Source of the DNA: Streptomyces cyaneochromogenes | GTDB taxonomy: Bacteria; Actinomycetota; Actinomycetes; Streptomycetales; Streptomycetaceae | Direction: 5' to 3' | NCBI RefSeq assembly: GCF_003963535.1 | Contig: NZ_CP034539.1 | Coordinates: 6,696,001-6,760,000 of the forward strand | Length of the DNA stretch: 64,000 nucleotides | Part shown: positions 41,367 to 50,376 of the stretch, piece by piece | How the letters are laid out: each line of letters opens with the position of its first letter | Position numbering within the stretch: the first letter of the stretch is position 1 | Translations under genes and position numbers: made by a program | Notes under the pieces: generated by a model | What the model was told of the DNA's origin: nothing | What the model saw: the letters and a program-made list of their open reading frames with translations, nothing else | The model's database searches: none

Positions 41367-42017
41367 ATGGCCCAGCAGGACACCGAGCAGCAGCACGCGG
41401 GCGTGCTCCCCGTGGACGACGAGGGGTTCGTCGTCGACACCGAGGACACGGAGGAGCGCGAGAACGCCTGGCGTGAGCGCGGCACCTCGCGGCCGATCAC
41501 CGTCGTCGGGAACCCGGTGCTCCACAAGGAGTGCAAGGACGTCACCGAGTTCGGCGCGGAGCTGGACCAGCTCGTGGCGGACATGTTCGCCTCGCAGCGC
41601 ACCGCCGAGGGCGTGGGCCTGGCCGCCAACCAGATCGGCGTCGATCTGAAGGTCTTCGTCTACGACTGCCAGGACGACCAGGGCGTCCGGCACGTCGGCG
41701 TGGTCTGCAACCCGAAGCTCGTCGAGCTGCCCGCGGACCGGCGCAGCCTGGACGACAGCAACGAGGGCTGCCTGTCCGTGCCGACGGCGTACGCGCCGCT
41801 GGCCCGCCCCGACTACGCCGAGGTGACCGGGCAGGACGAGAAGGGCAACCCGATCAAGGTGCGTGGCACCGGGTACTTCGCTCGGTGTTTGCAGCACGAG
41901 ACGGACCACCTCTACGGCTACCTCTACATCGACCGTCTCTCCAAGCGGGAGCGCAAGGACGCGCTCCGTCAGATGGCCGAGAACGAGCCCCGTTATCCGG
42001 TCGTCGCCAACGACTGA
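41367..42017 (+). CDS. def: peptide deformylase
   Basis: A 216-residue deformylase that removes the N-formyl group from new proteins. The three metal-site motifs are present: GVGLAANQIG near 82-91, EGCLSVP near 133-139 with metal ligand C135, and QHETDHL near 176-182 with H177, E178 and H181. The N-terminal ~35 residues are an acidic extension not found in E. coli Def but common in actinobacteria. ATG 41367 follows a weak ribosome-binding site. No fmt gene is adjacent. Confidence 0.94.
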   Translation: MAQQDTEQQHAGVLPVDDEGFVVDTEDTEERENAWRERGTSRPITVVGNPVLHKECKDVTEFGAELDQLVADMFASQRTAEGVGLAANQIGVDLKVFVYDCQDDQGVRHVGVVCNPKLVELPADRRSLDDSNEGCLSVPTAYAPLARPDYAEVTGQDEKGNPIKVRGTGYFARCLQHETDHLYGYLYIDRLSKRERKDALRQMAENEPRYPVVAND

Positions 42018-42308
42018 GGTCTGCCGGAGGGCCCCACAAGCCCCATGCGCACGGCGTCTGTTCAGGTTCACCGTCCTGACCGGGCGCCGTTCGCATGTCC
42101 GTCGCACGTTCGATCCCATACACGCAGGTCGTGATCCAGAACCAGTCACATAGGGGGAGATTCTCGGCACTGTGGGGTAGTGAATGAAGCAAATCCGTTC
42201 CCAGATCGGTCAGTTGTGGTGCTGAATGGAAGTGCGGGGATACGCAACGGCGCACGCCCGGCACAGCGGGAGGGGCGTGTACAACTGGCGGCTGAGAGGG
42301 GTTTGTTC
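42018..42308. other. promoter region of the sesquiterpene operon
   Basis: These 291 bp contain no gene. GC is visibly lower than in neighbouring DNA from about 42170 to 42240. There is an open frame back to 42180 upstream of the synthase start, but it lacks family similarity. No sigma-factor consensus stands out. Confidence 0.5.
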
Positions 42309-43394
42309 GTGCATGCTTTCTCACACAGCACCACATCGACACCGACGGCGGTTCCAGTACCACCATCGCTCTCTCTCCCGGTGATCGAAGCAGCGTTTCC
42401 CAGGCAACTCCATCCATATTGGCCCAGGCTCCAGGAGAAGACCCGCACCTGGCTGCTGGAAAAGCGGCTGATGCCGGCCGACAAGGTCGAAGAATATGCC
42501 GACGGCCTTTGCTACACCGACCTCATGGCGGGGTACTACATTGGCGCCCCCGACGAGGTGCTCCAGGCGATTGCGGACTACAGTGCGTGGTTCTTCGTCT
42601 GGGACGACCGGCACGACCGCGACATCGTCCACTACCGCCCGGCCGCCTGGCGGCGGCTGCGGTTCCGGCTGCACGCGGCCCTCGACGCACCCAAGGAGCA
42701 TCTGCACCACGGGGACCCGCTGGTCGCGGGGTTCGCGGACAGCATGGTGCGGCTGTACTCGTTCATGCCCCGCACCTGGAACATGCGGTTCGCCCGTCAC
42801 TTCCACGCGGTGATCGAGGCGTACGACCGGGAATTCCGCAACCGTACCGAAGGAATCATCCCCACTGTCGAGGAATACCTCGCACTGCGCCGGCTCACCT
42901 TCGCGCACTGGATCTGGACCGATCTGCTGGAGCCGAGCGCCGAGCTGGAACTCCCGGACGGTGTGCGGAAACATCCGGCATATCGGCGGGCGGCGTTGCT
43001 GAGCCAGGAATTCGCCGCCTGGTACAACGACCTCTGCTCGCTTCCAAAGGAAATAGCGGGCGATGAGGTGCACAATCTCGGAATCAGCCTCATAAAGCAT
43101 GAGGGGCTGACTCTGGAAGAGGCGGTGACGGAGATTAGGCGACGCGTCGAGACCTGCATATCCGGTTTCCTCGACGCCGAGCGGCTCGCTCTGGAATTCG
43201 CCGATTCCCTGGCCGACGGCACGGTGCGCGGAAAGGAAATCGCCGCCGCCGTACGGGCCTGTGTCTGCAATATGCGCAACTGGTTCAGCTCGGTCTACTG
43301 GTTCCACCACGAGTCCGGCCGGTACATGGTCGACAGCTGGGACGACCGGTCCACGCCCCCGTACGTCAACAACGAAGCGGCAGGTGAGAAATGA
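42309..43394 (+). CDS. cyc1: epi-isozizaene synthase
   Basis: A 361-residue class I terpene cyclase that converts farnesyl diphosphate to epi-isozizaene, precursor of the antibiotic albaflavenone. The Asp-rich motif is D99DRHD103 and the NSE triad is NDLCSLPKE near 240-248; much of the sequence matches the S. coelicolor enzyme as I remember it, including the C-terminus SWDDRSTPPYVNNEAAGEK. GTG 42309 starts MHAFSHSTTSTP, with GAGAGGGG seven bases upstream. Several codons end in A or T, unusual here. The stop overlaps the P450 start. Confidence 0.96.
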   Translation: MHAFSHSTTSTPTAVPVPPSLSLPVIEAAFPRQLHPYWPRLQEKTRTWLLEKRLMPADKVEEYADGLCYTDLMAGYYIGAPDEVLQAIADYSAWFFVWDDRHDRDIVHYRPAAWRRLRFRLHAALDAPKEHLHHGDPLVAGFADSMVRLYSFMPRTWNMRFARHFHAVIEAYDREFRNRTEGIIPTVEEYLALRRLTFAHWIWTDLLEPSAELELPDGVRKHPAYRRAALLSQEFAAWYNDLCSLPKEIAGDEVHNLGISLIKHEGLTLEEAVTEIRRRVETCISGFLDAERLALEFADSLADGTVRGKEIAAAVRACVCNMRNWFSSVYWFHHESGRYMVDSWDDRSTPPYVNNEAAGEK

Positions 43395-44770
43395 CCGTCG
43401 AGTCCGTCCGCCCCGAGGCCCAGCCCCGTGAGGCTTCGGAGCTGCGTGAACCGCCCCTCGCGGGCGGTGGAGTTCCACTTCTCGGCCATGGCTGGAAGCT
43501 GGTGCGAGATCCCCTGGCCTTCATGGCCGCGCTCCGGGACCACGGAGACGTCGTACGGCTGAAGCTCGGCCCGAAGACGGTGTACGCCGTCACCACCCCG
43601 GAGCTCACCGGGGCCATGGCGCTGAGCCCCGACTTCAAGATCGACGGGCCGCTGTGGGAGTCCCTGGAAGGCCTGCTCGGCAAGGAGGGCGTGGCCACGG
43701 CGAACGGCCCCCGGCACCGGCGCCAGCGACGCACCATCCAGCCCGCCTTCCGGCTCGACGCGATCCCGGCCTACGGGCCGATCATGGAGGAGGAGGTACA
43801 TGCGCTGACCGAGCGCTGGCAGGCCGGCGAGACCGTCGACTGCACCTCCGAGTCGTTCCGGATAGCGGTGCGCATCGCCGCCCGCTGCCTGCTGCGCGGC
43901 GAGTACATGGACGAGCGGGCCGAGCGGCTGTGCAACGCGCTCGCCACCGTCTTCCGCGGTATGTACCGGCGGATGGTGGTCCCGCTCGGGCCGCTGTACA
44001 AGCTGCCTCTCCCGCCGAACCGCGAATTCAACCGGGCGCTGGCCGATTTGCATCTCCTGGTCGACGAGATCGTCGCCGAACGCCGGGCATCTGGTCAAAG
44101 GCCGGACGATTTGCTGACGGCATTGCTGGAGGCGAAGGACGAGAATGGCGACCCCATCGGGGAACAGGAGATCCACGACCAGGTCGTCGCGATTGTCACC
44201 CCGGGCAGCGAAACCGTTGCCTCCACGATCATGTGGCTGCTGCATGTGCTCGCGGAACATCCGGAACACGCCGACAAGGTGTGCGCGGAGGTCGAATCCG
44301 TCACCGGCGGTCGGCCCGTGGCATTTGCGGATGTCCGTAGCCTCAGGCACACGAACAATGTTGTCGTGGAGGCGATGCGTTTGCGCCCCGCGGTCTGGAT
44401 TCTCACGCGACGAGCGGTGACCGATACGTCACTCGGTGGCTATCGCATTCCGGCCGGGGCGGACATCGTCTACAGCCCGTACGCGATCCAGCGTGACGGG
44501 AAGTCGTACGCACACAACCTCGAGTTCGACCCCGACCGCTGGCTTCCGGAGCGCGTCAAGGACGTGCCGAAATACGCCATGAGTCCGTTCAGTGTCGGCA
44601 ACCGCAAGTGCCCGAGCGACCACTTCTCGATGGCTCAGCTGTCGCTGATCACGGCGGCGCTGGCCACCAAGTACCGCTTCGAGCAGGTGCCCGGCTCCAA
44701 CGACGTGACCCGCGTGGGCATCACACTGCGTCCGCACAAGCTGCTGCTGAAGCCGGTGCCGAGGGATTAG
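43391..44770 (+). CDS. cyp170A1: cytochrome P450 CYP170A-type (albaflavenone synthase)
   Basis: A 459-residue P450 that oxidises epi-isozizaene at C5 through albaflavenols to albaflavenone. The I-helix reads AIVTPGSETVAST near 267-279 rather than the usual AGxxT, the ExxR motif is EAMR at 327-330, and the heme-binding loop is FSVGNRKCPSD with Cys407. CYP170A1 of S. coelicolor is also reported to have a second, terpene-synthase activity making farnesenes; the acidic stretches RPDDLLTALLEAKDENGDP near 237-255 fit that. ATG 43391 overlaps the cyclase stop, so the pair is an operon. Confidence 0.95.
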   Translation: MTVESVRPEAQPREASELREPPLAGGGVPLLGHGWKLVRDPLAFMAALRDHGDVVRLKLGPKTVYAVTTPELTGAMALSPDFKIDGPLWESLEGLLGKEGVATANGPRHRRQRRTIQPAFRLDAIPAYGPIMEEEVHALTERWQAGETVDCTSESFRIAVRIAARCLLRGEYMDERAERLCNALATVFRGMYRRMVVPLGPLYKLPLPPNREFNRALADLHLLVDEIVAERRASGQRPDDLLTALLEAKDENGDPIGEQEIHDQVVAIVTPGSETVASTIMWLLHVLAEHPEHADKVCAEVESVTGGRPVAFADVRSLRHTNNVVVEAMRLRPAVWILTRRAVTDTSLGGYRIPAGADIVYSPYAIQRDGKSYAHNLEFDPDRWLPERVKDVPKYAMSPFSVGNRKCPSDHFSMAQLSLITAALATKYRFEQVPGSNDVTRVGITLRPHKLLLKPVPRD

Positions 44771-44785
44771 TGCCGAGAGGAGGGC

Positions 44786-45750
44786 CTACGCGGCGTTCGG
44801 TCCCTGGAACGTCCTTCGGTACGCGTTCGGGGTCGTCCCCAGGGCCCGTACGAACTGGTGGCGCATTGCGGCCGCCGTGCCGAACCCCGTTCGACCGGCG
44901 ATCGTGTCCACCGTCTCGTCCGTCGCCTCCAGCAACTCCTGCGCCAGCAGCACCCGTTGGCGCAGGATCCAGCGGTAGGGGGTCGTGCCGGTCTCCTGCT
45001 GGAAGCGGCGGGCGAAGGTGCGCGGGGACATGTGCGCACGCTCGGCGAGCTGCTCGACGGTGACCTCCTCGTCGAGGTGCCGTTCCATCCACGCCAGCAC
45101 CTCGCCGACCGTGTCGCACTGGGAGCGGGGCAGCGGGCGCTCGATGTACTGGGCCTGCCCGCCGTCCCGGTGTGGCGGCACGACCATGCGCCGGGCGATT
45201 CTGTTGGCCACCTCGGGACCCTGCTCCTGCCGCACGATGTGGAGGCAGGCGTCGATTCCGGCGGCGGTGCCGGCGCTGGTGATCACCGGCCCTTCGTCGA
45301 CGTAGAGCACGTCCGGCTCGATGAGAGCCCTCGGATTTCTCAGGGCCAGCTCCTCGGCCTGCCGCCAGTGCACACTGCACCGCCGCCCGTCGAGCAGCCC
45401 GGCCGCGCCCAGCACGAAGACGCCGGAGCACACGCTGAGCACCCGGGCACCGCGCTCGACGGCCCTGACCAGGGCGTCCAGCAGCTCGGCCGGATACTCC
45501 CGGGTGACGTAGTCGCTCCCCGCCGGCACGGCGATCAGGTCGGCCTCCTCCAGTCGCTCCAGGCCGTACGGCGTGGAGACGGAGAGCCCGCCGACATGGG
45601 TGCCCAGCGTCGGCCCCTCCGCCGAGACGACGGCGAAGTCGTACGTGGGCAGGTCCTCGTCGCTGCGGTCGATGCCGAACACCTCGCAGACGACGCCCAG
45701 TTCAAAGGGGTGCACGCCGTCGAGGAGGACGGCGGCGATGTTTTTGAGCA
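44786..45750 (-). CDS. nrdS: AraC-family regulator with DJ-1/PfpI domain (NrdS)
   Basis: A 321-residue regulator: a glutamine-amidotransferase/DJ-1-like domain (residues 1-~190, with nucleophile-elbow VCSGVFVLGAAGLL) and a C-terminal AraC double helix-turn-helix (VTVEQLAERAHMSPRTFARRF, DTIAGRTGFGTAAAMRHQF). In S. coelicolor the gene in this position is the third gene of the nrdABS operon. Here 245 bp separate it from nrdB. ATG 45750 begins MLKNIAAVLLDGVHPFE. Its target is unknown. Confidence 0.87.
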
Positions 45751-45843
45751 TGCTGCCAGTGTGCCTCGGAAGTGGCAGTAAATCGAGGGTGTACGGCAGT
45801 CCTGCCACTGTTCGTAAGGAGTGTCCGGCGTGACAGTGGTGTC

Positions 45844-46083
45844 ATGACTACGGAACAGACACAGACACTGCTCGCGATGATCGCCGTCCTCGGGATGTTC
45901 GTGCTCCTGGTCCTCCCGTCACTGATCGGCGCGGCGCGCGACCGGCGCATCGACCGTCAGATCAGGGAGGCCCAGGAACGCGACGAGGTCGAGGCTCAGA
46001 AGTCCTCGTCCAGGTCGACGGTCCCCTCCACCGCAACCTGGTACGCCGACGGACGCCGCTCGAAGAAGTTGGTCAGCTCCTGA
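45844..46083 (+). CDS. possible small membrane protein, opposite strand
   Basis: A 79-codon ORF beginning ATG 45844. Residues 10-30 form a hydrophobic helix (LLAMIAVLGMFVLLVLPSLIG) followed by a charged tail (RDRRIDRQIREAQERDEVE), which looks like a real single-pass protein. Against it: the last 88 bp overlap the 3' end of nrdB on the other strand, no good ribosome-binding site is present, and it would be antisense to the nrdABS transcript. It may be genuine but truncated in conservation at the overlap. Confidence 0.4.
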   Translation: MTTEQTQTLLAMIAVLGMFVLLVLPSLIGAARDRRIDRQIREAQERDEVEAQKSSSRSTVPSTATWYADGRRSKKLVSS

Positions 46084-47009
46084 ACACCCTGCAGCTCCAT
46101 GAAGGAGAAGGGGTTCTCGGAGCCGTACACCGGAGCGAAGCCGAGCCGCGTCAGACGCTGATCGGCGACACACTCCAGGTACTGCCGCATCGACTCGGTG
46201 TTCATGCCGGGGAGGCCGTCACCGCACAGGTCGCGCCCGAACTGGAGCTCGGCCGCGACGGCCTCCCGCAGCATGTCGGTGACCTGCTGCTGGAGCTCGT
46301 CGTCGAAGAGCTCCGGCTCCTCCTTGCGGACGGTGTCGACCACGTCGAAGGCGAAGGACATGTGCATCGTCTCGTCGCGGAACACCCAGTTGGTGCCGGT
46401 GGCCAGGCCGTGCAGCAGGCCCCGGCTGCGGAACCAGTAGACGTACGCGAAGGCGCCGTAGAAGAACAGGCCCTCGATGCACGCCGCGAAGCAGATCAGG
46501 TTGAGCAGGAAGCGACGCCGGTCGGCCTTGGTCTCCAGCCGCTCCAGCTTCTCGACCTCGTTGATCCACTTGAAGCAGAACTCGGCCTTCTCGCGGATGG
46601 ACGGGATGTTCTCGACGGCGTCGAAGGCGGCCGCCCTGTCCTCCGGGTCGGGGAGGTAGGTGTCGAGCAGCGTCAGATAGAACTGGACGTGCACGGCCTC
46701 CTCGAAGAGCTGTCGGCTCAGATACAGCCGCGCCTCGGGGGAGTTGATGTGCTTGTACAGCGTCAGCACCAGGTTGTTCGCCACGATCGAGTCGCCCGTC
46801 GCGAAGAACGCGACCAGCCTGCCGATCATGTGCTGCTCGCCCTCGGACAGCTTCGCGAGGTCGGCGACGTCCGAGTGGAGGTCGACCTCCTCGACGGTCC
46901 AGGTGTTCTTGATCGCGTCCCGGTAGCGCTCGTAGAAGTCCGGGTAGCGCATGGGGCGCAGGGTCAGCTCGAAGCCCGGGTCGAGCAGGTTGGCGTTACG
47001 GGTACTCAT
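45996..47009 (-). CDS. nrdB: class Ia ribonucleotide reductase small subunit NrdB
   Basis: A 337-residue beta subunit carrying the diiron-tyrosyl radical cofactor. Iron ligands are seen at D73 (ATGDSIVANN), E104 and H107 (EEAVHVQFY), E in IEGLFFYGAF, and E and H in RDETMHMSF; Tyr111 follows H107 by four residues, as Y122 does in E. coli, so the radical site is intact. ATG 47009 overlaps the nrdA stop by one base (TAATG), which couples translation. The C-terminal tail (VEGTVDLDEDF) should dock on NrdA. Confidence 0.95.
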   Translation of the reverse strand: MSTRNANLLDPGFELTLRPMRYPDFYERYRDAIKNTWTVEEVDLHSDVADLAKLSEGEQHMIGRLVAFFATGDSIVANNLVLTLYKHINSPEARLYLSRQLFEEAVHVQFYLTLLDTYLPDPEDRAAAFDAVENIPSIREKAEFCFKWINEVEKLERLETKADRRRFLLNLICFAACIEGLFFYGAFAYVYWFRSRGLLHGLATGTNWVFRDETMHMSFAFDVVDTVRKEEPELFDDELQQQVTDMLREAVAAELQFGRDLCGDGLPGMNTESMRQYLECVADQRLTRLGFAPVYGSENPFSFMELQGVQELTNFFERRPSAYQVAVEGTVDLDEDF

Positions 47010-49384
47010 TACTGGCAGGCCTCGCAGGACTCGGGGTTTTCCAGGGAGCAGGCGACGGCGTCGGGCTCGGCGACCTGCTGGACGGGGATGGTCTTCTCGG
47101 GCTGGGCGGTCTGGCCCTGGGCGGCGCGGGCGATGCGGGTCGCCGGGCGCGAGCGCAGGTAGTACGTCGTCTTCAGGCCCGACTTCCAGGCGTAGGCGTA
47201 CATCGAGGAGAGCTTGCCGATGGTCGGCGTCTCCAGGAAGAGGTTCAGGGACTGGGACTGGTCGAGGAACGGGGTCCGCGCCGCCGCCATGTCGATCAGA
47301 CCGCGCTGCGGGATCTCCCACGCCGTGCGGTACAGGGCCCGTACGTCCGCCGGGATCCAGGCGAAGTCCTGCACCGAGCCGTTGGAGTCGCGCAGCGCCT
47401 CACGGGTGCGGGCGTCCCAGACGCCGAGCGCCTTGAGGTCGTTGACCAGGTAGGAGTTGACCTGGAGGAACTCGCCGGACAGCGTCTCGCGCTTGAACAG
47501 GTTGGAGACCTGCGGCTCGATGCACTCGTAGACGCCGGCGATCGAGGCGATGGTGGCGGTGGGCGCGATCGCGAGCAGCAGGGAGTTGCGCATGCCGGTC
47601 GTGGCGATACGGCCGCGCAGCGCGGCCCAGCGCTCCGGCCAGGTCAGCTCGGCGTTCGGGTAGTGGTCGGGGTGCAGGACGCCCTTGGCCGTACGGGTCT
47701 TCTCCCAGGCCGGGAGCGGGCCGCCCCGCTCGGCGAGGTCGACGGAGGCCTCGTACGCGGCGAGCATGATGCGCTCGGCGATACGGGCGGAGAGCGCCTT
47801 GGCCTCCGGCGAGTCGAAGGGCAGCCGCAGCTTGAAGAAGACGTCCTGCAGGCCCATCGCGCCCAGGCCCACCGGCCGCCACTTCGCGTTCGACCGGCCC
47901 GCCTGCTCGGTCGGGTAGAAGTTGATGTCGACGACCCGGTCGAGGAAGGTGACGGCGGTGCGGACGGTGGCGTCGAGGCGCTCCCAGTCGATGTCGCCGT
48001 CGTTCACGAAGGACCCGAGGTTGACCGACCCCAGGTTGCAGACCGCCGTCTCGCCGTCGTCCGTGACCTCCAGGATCTCCGTGCAGAGGTTGGAGGAGTG
48101 GACGACGTGGCCGGGCAGCGCCGTCTGGTTGGCGGTGCGGTTGGCGGCGTCCTTGAAGGTCATCCAGCCGTTGCCGGTCTGCGCGAGGGTGCGCATCATG
48201 CGGCCGTACAGGTCACGGGCGGGGATGGTCTTCTTGGCGAGCCCGGCCGCCTCCGCCTTGCGGTAGGCCGCGTCGAACTCCTCGCCCCACAGGTCGACCA
48301 GTTCCGGCACGTCCGACGGCGAGAACAGCGACCACGGCTGGTCGGCGTTGACCCGGCGCATGAACTCGTCCGGGATCCAGTGCGCGAGGTTCAGGTTGTG
48401 CGTACGCCGGGCGTCCTCACCGGTGTTGTCGCGCAGCTCCAGGAACTCCTCGATGTCGGAGTGCCAGGTCTCCAGGTAGACCGCGGCGGCACCCTTGCGC
48501 CGGCCGCCCTGGTTCACGGCGGCGACCGAGGCGTCGAGCGTCTTCAGGAACGGGACGATGCCGTTGGAGTGGCCGTTGGTGCCGCGGATCAGCGAACCGC
48601 GGCTGCGGACGCGGGAGTACGCGATGCCGATGCCGCCGGCGTGCTTCGAGAGGCGGGCGACCTGGTGGTAGCGGTCGTAGATGGAGTCCAGCTCGTCCAG
48701 GGGGGAGTCCAGGAGGTAGCAGGACGACATCTGGGGGTGCCGGGTGCCGGAGTTGAAGAGGGTGGGGGAGGAGGGGAGGTAGTCGAGGCGGCTCATGAGC
48801 CCGTAGAGCGCGGCGACTTCGTCGACCGACCTTGTGGTGTCGTCCTCGGCGAGGCCGGCGGCGACGCGCAGCATGAAGTGCTGGGGCGTCTCGATGACCT
48901 TGCGGGTGATCGGGTGCCGGAGCAGGTACCGGCTGTGCAGGGTGCGCAGGCCGAAGTAGCCGAAGCGGTCGTCGGCGCCGGTGTCGATCAGGGCGTCGAG
49001 GCGGGCCGCGTGGATCCGCGCGAACTCGGCGGTCCGGTCGGCGACGAGGCCCTCGCGGTGCCCGACCGCGACCGACTCGGTGAAGGACGTGACGCCCTGC
49101 GAGGCCGCCTCGGCGGCGATGGAGATGGTCAGCAACCGGGCGGCCAGCCTGCTGTAGGCCGGGTCCTCGGAGATGAGACCGGCCGCCGCCTCGGTGGCCA
49201 GCTCGCGCAGCTCCGCCTCGTCGGCGCGGGAGGACCGGCCGCGCAGCGCGGCGGCGGCGACCCGGCCGGCGTCGGCGTCGGGGAGGTCGGCGGTCAGCTC
49301 GGTGAGGGTCCGCAGCAGCGCGGCACCGGGATCGTCGGTCTCCACTGGAGCTGCTGAAGCAGGATCGGCTGGCGCGATGGTCAC
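47009..49384 (-). CDS. nrdA: class Ia ribonucleotide reductase large subunit NrdA
   Basis: A 791-residue alpha subunit that reduces ribonucleoside diphosphates under aerobic conditions. The catalytic residues are present: Cys in MSSCYLLDS, the Asn-Cys-Glu set in SSNLCTEILEV, Cys in AVCNLGSVNLG, the radical-transfer Tyr pair in KTTYYLRSRPA, and the C-terminal redox pair CEAC. The N-terminal ~90 residues retain only the end of an ATP-cone-like region (SRADEAELRELATEAAAGLI) without the usual VxKRDG start, so overall-activity control may be lost. Start is GTG 49384 with GGGAGAG upstream. Expression should be repressed by NrdR and adenosylcobalamin. Confidence 0.95.
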   Translation of the reverse strand: MTIAPADPASAAPVETDDPGAALLRTLTELTADLPDADAGRVAAAALRGRSSRADEAELRELATEAAAGLISEDPAYSRLAARLLTISIAAEAASQGVTSFTESVAVGHREGLVADRTAEFARIHAARLDALIDTGADDRFGYFGLRTLHSRYLLRHPITRKVIETPQHFMLRVAAGLAEDDTTRSVDEVAALYGLMSRLDYLPSSPTLFNSGTRHPQMSSCYLLDSPLDELDSIYDRYHQVARLSKHAGGIGIAYSRVRSRGSLIRGTNGHSNGIVPFLKTLDASVAAVNQGGRRKGAAAVYLETWHSDIEEFLELRDNTGEDARRTHNLNLAHWIPDEFMRRVNADQPWSLFSPSDVPELVDLWGEEFDAAYRKAEAAGLAKKTIPARDLYGRMMRTLAQTGNGWMTFKDAANRTANQTALPGHVVHSSNLCTEILEVTDDGETAVCNLGSVNLGSFVNDGDIDWERLDATVRTAVTFLDRVVDINFYPTEQAGRSNAKWRPVGLGAMGLQDVFFKLRLPFDSPEAKALSARIAERIMLAAYEASVDLAERGGPLPAWEKTRTAKGVLHPDHYPNAELTWPERWAALRGRIATTGMRNSLLLAIAPTATIASIAGVYECIEPQVSNLFKRETLSGEFLQVNSYLVNDLKALGVWDARTREALRDSNGSVQDFAWIPADVRALYRTAWEIPQRGLIDMAAARTPFLDQSQSLNLFLETPTIGKLSSMYAYAWKSGLKTTYYLRSRPATRIARAAQGQTAQPEKTIPVQQVAEPDAVACSLENPESCEACQ

Positions 49385-49518
49385 GTGGGGGCTCTCCCTC
49401 GCTCGGCACGGGGGCCTTGCGGAGGGCAGGGGGCAGCACACGAGCGCACGCGGCGTCGCGTCCACCGGCCCACTCCACGAGGCCCGGACGTCAGAGCGCA
49501 CCGGCCGGGTGGCCGGGC

Positions 49519-49654
49519 GCGCTGTCGGCAGGTCCTCGGACTGACTCCTGTGCGCGCCGTGTCCCGGGAACCGGGTTCCGGGAGCAGACATGCACAAGTA
49601 CACCGTTGCGGGACAGTTCCGGATTCGCACCGGATTCCCCTGCGGCGACAGCGA
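49519..49654 (-). promoter_or_regulatory. cobalamin (B12) riboswitch upstream of nrdABS
   Basis: On the minus strand an 8-bp P1 closes the aptamer (CGCUGUCG from 49653-49646 with CGACAGCG from 49527-49520). Inside are the conserved core GGGGAATCCGGTGCGAATCC then CTGTCCCGCAAC (about 49640-49600) and the B12 box GTCAGTCCGAGGACCTGCC (49545-49527). A CCGGCC-ACCC-GGCCGG hairpin (49516-49501) follows at once and may be the expression platform. A B12 riboswitch on class Ia nrdABS is established in Streptomyces; it shuts this enzyme off when the B12-dependent class II reductase can work. Confidence 0.93.
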
Positions 49655-49659
49655 GGACG

Positions 49660-49707
49660 AGCATACATCTTGTGCTCACCCGCCACGCCACCCCCAGATG
49701 TTGTGTC
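49660..49707. promoter_or_regulatory. tandem NrdR boxes
   Basis: Two similar sites, AGCATACATCTTGTGCT (49660-49676) and CCCAGATGTTGTGT (49693-49706), have their shared TTGTG cores exactly 31 bp apart, three DNA turns. That is the known spacing of NrdR box pairs, and they lie at the expected promoter of nrdABS, upstream of the riboswitch. Confidence 0.72.
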
Positions 49708-49716
49708 GCGCTGGTT

Positions 49717-50223
49717 TCAGAGCGTCAACTCATAGGTGAGAAGAGTGATGTCGGAGAGGTGCGGGATCGGATTCCAGTCCCGATCGGGTGTGCGGACGAA
49801 GCCCAGACGTTCGTAGATGCGGTGGGCGCTGTGCATGGTGCGCTGGGAGGACAGGACGACGCGTACGCAGCCCTCTGTGGCCCGTGCGCGGTCGATGCAG
49901 GCGCGCACAAGGGCCTCGCCCGCTCCGCGTCCCCGCGCCGTGTGATCGACGGCGAGCATCCGGATCTCGGCCTCGCCGGAGCGGGCTATGTCGGCCATGG
50001 GGCCGCCGGACGGGACGAAGGTGACGCCGCCCAGGAGCTTGTCGCCGTCGGTGGCCACCAGTACCTCGGCGGCGGCCGCGCGCCTTGCCACGTCCTTCAG
50101 TACGCCGAGGTACTCGTCGCTCTCGCCGAAGTCGAGGAGGCCGTCCTGGAGGTAGGCCTGGGCGGTGATCTCGCCGAGTGCCTCGTACTCGGCGGGTCTC
50201 GCCCGCCGGATCACGATGTCCAT
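49717..50223 (-). CDS. GNAT-family N-acetyltransferase
   Basis: A 168-residue acetyltransferase with the acetyl-CoA motif A seen as IRMLAVDHTARGRGAGEALVRACIDRA near residues 87-113 (the loop RGRGAG is diagnostic), followed by VVLSSQRTMHSAHRIYERLGF, the usual motif B. The N-terminus MDIVIRRARPAEYEALG is typical of the family. The substrate is unknown. ATG 50223 is the likely start; the upstream in-frame extension overlaps the divergent gene's control region. It runs away from the NTPase gene, with 170 bp between them. Confidence 0.87.
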   Translation of the reverse strand: MDIVIRRARPAEYEALGEITAQAYLQDGLLDFGESDEYLGVLKDVARRAAAAEVLVATDGDKLLGGVTFVPSGGPMADIARSGEAEIRMLAVDHTARGRGAGEALVRACIDRARATEGCVRVVLSSQRTMHSAHRIYERLGFVRTPDRDWNPIPHLSDITLLTYELTL

Positions 50224-50376
50224 GCGGCCGAGTCTGCCGGACCGGTACGGCGGCGGCCTGGGGTTTTCGCCGAGGGCCGCCGGGTTGCGGGGAGTTCCGG
50301 GAGTGCTTTCCATGGAGGTAGGTGTCGGCGCCCGCGGTCCCTCCGTTTCGAGAGCCCTCTCGGAAGGAGACGCACG

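Noticed and set aside
42180..42308. 43-residue N-terminal extension of epi-isozizaene synthase
   Set aside because: GTG 42309 has a good SD and gives the known N-terminus MHAF; the extension has no family similarity.
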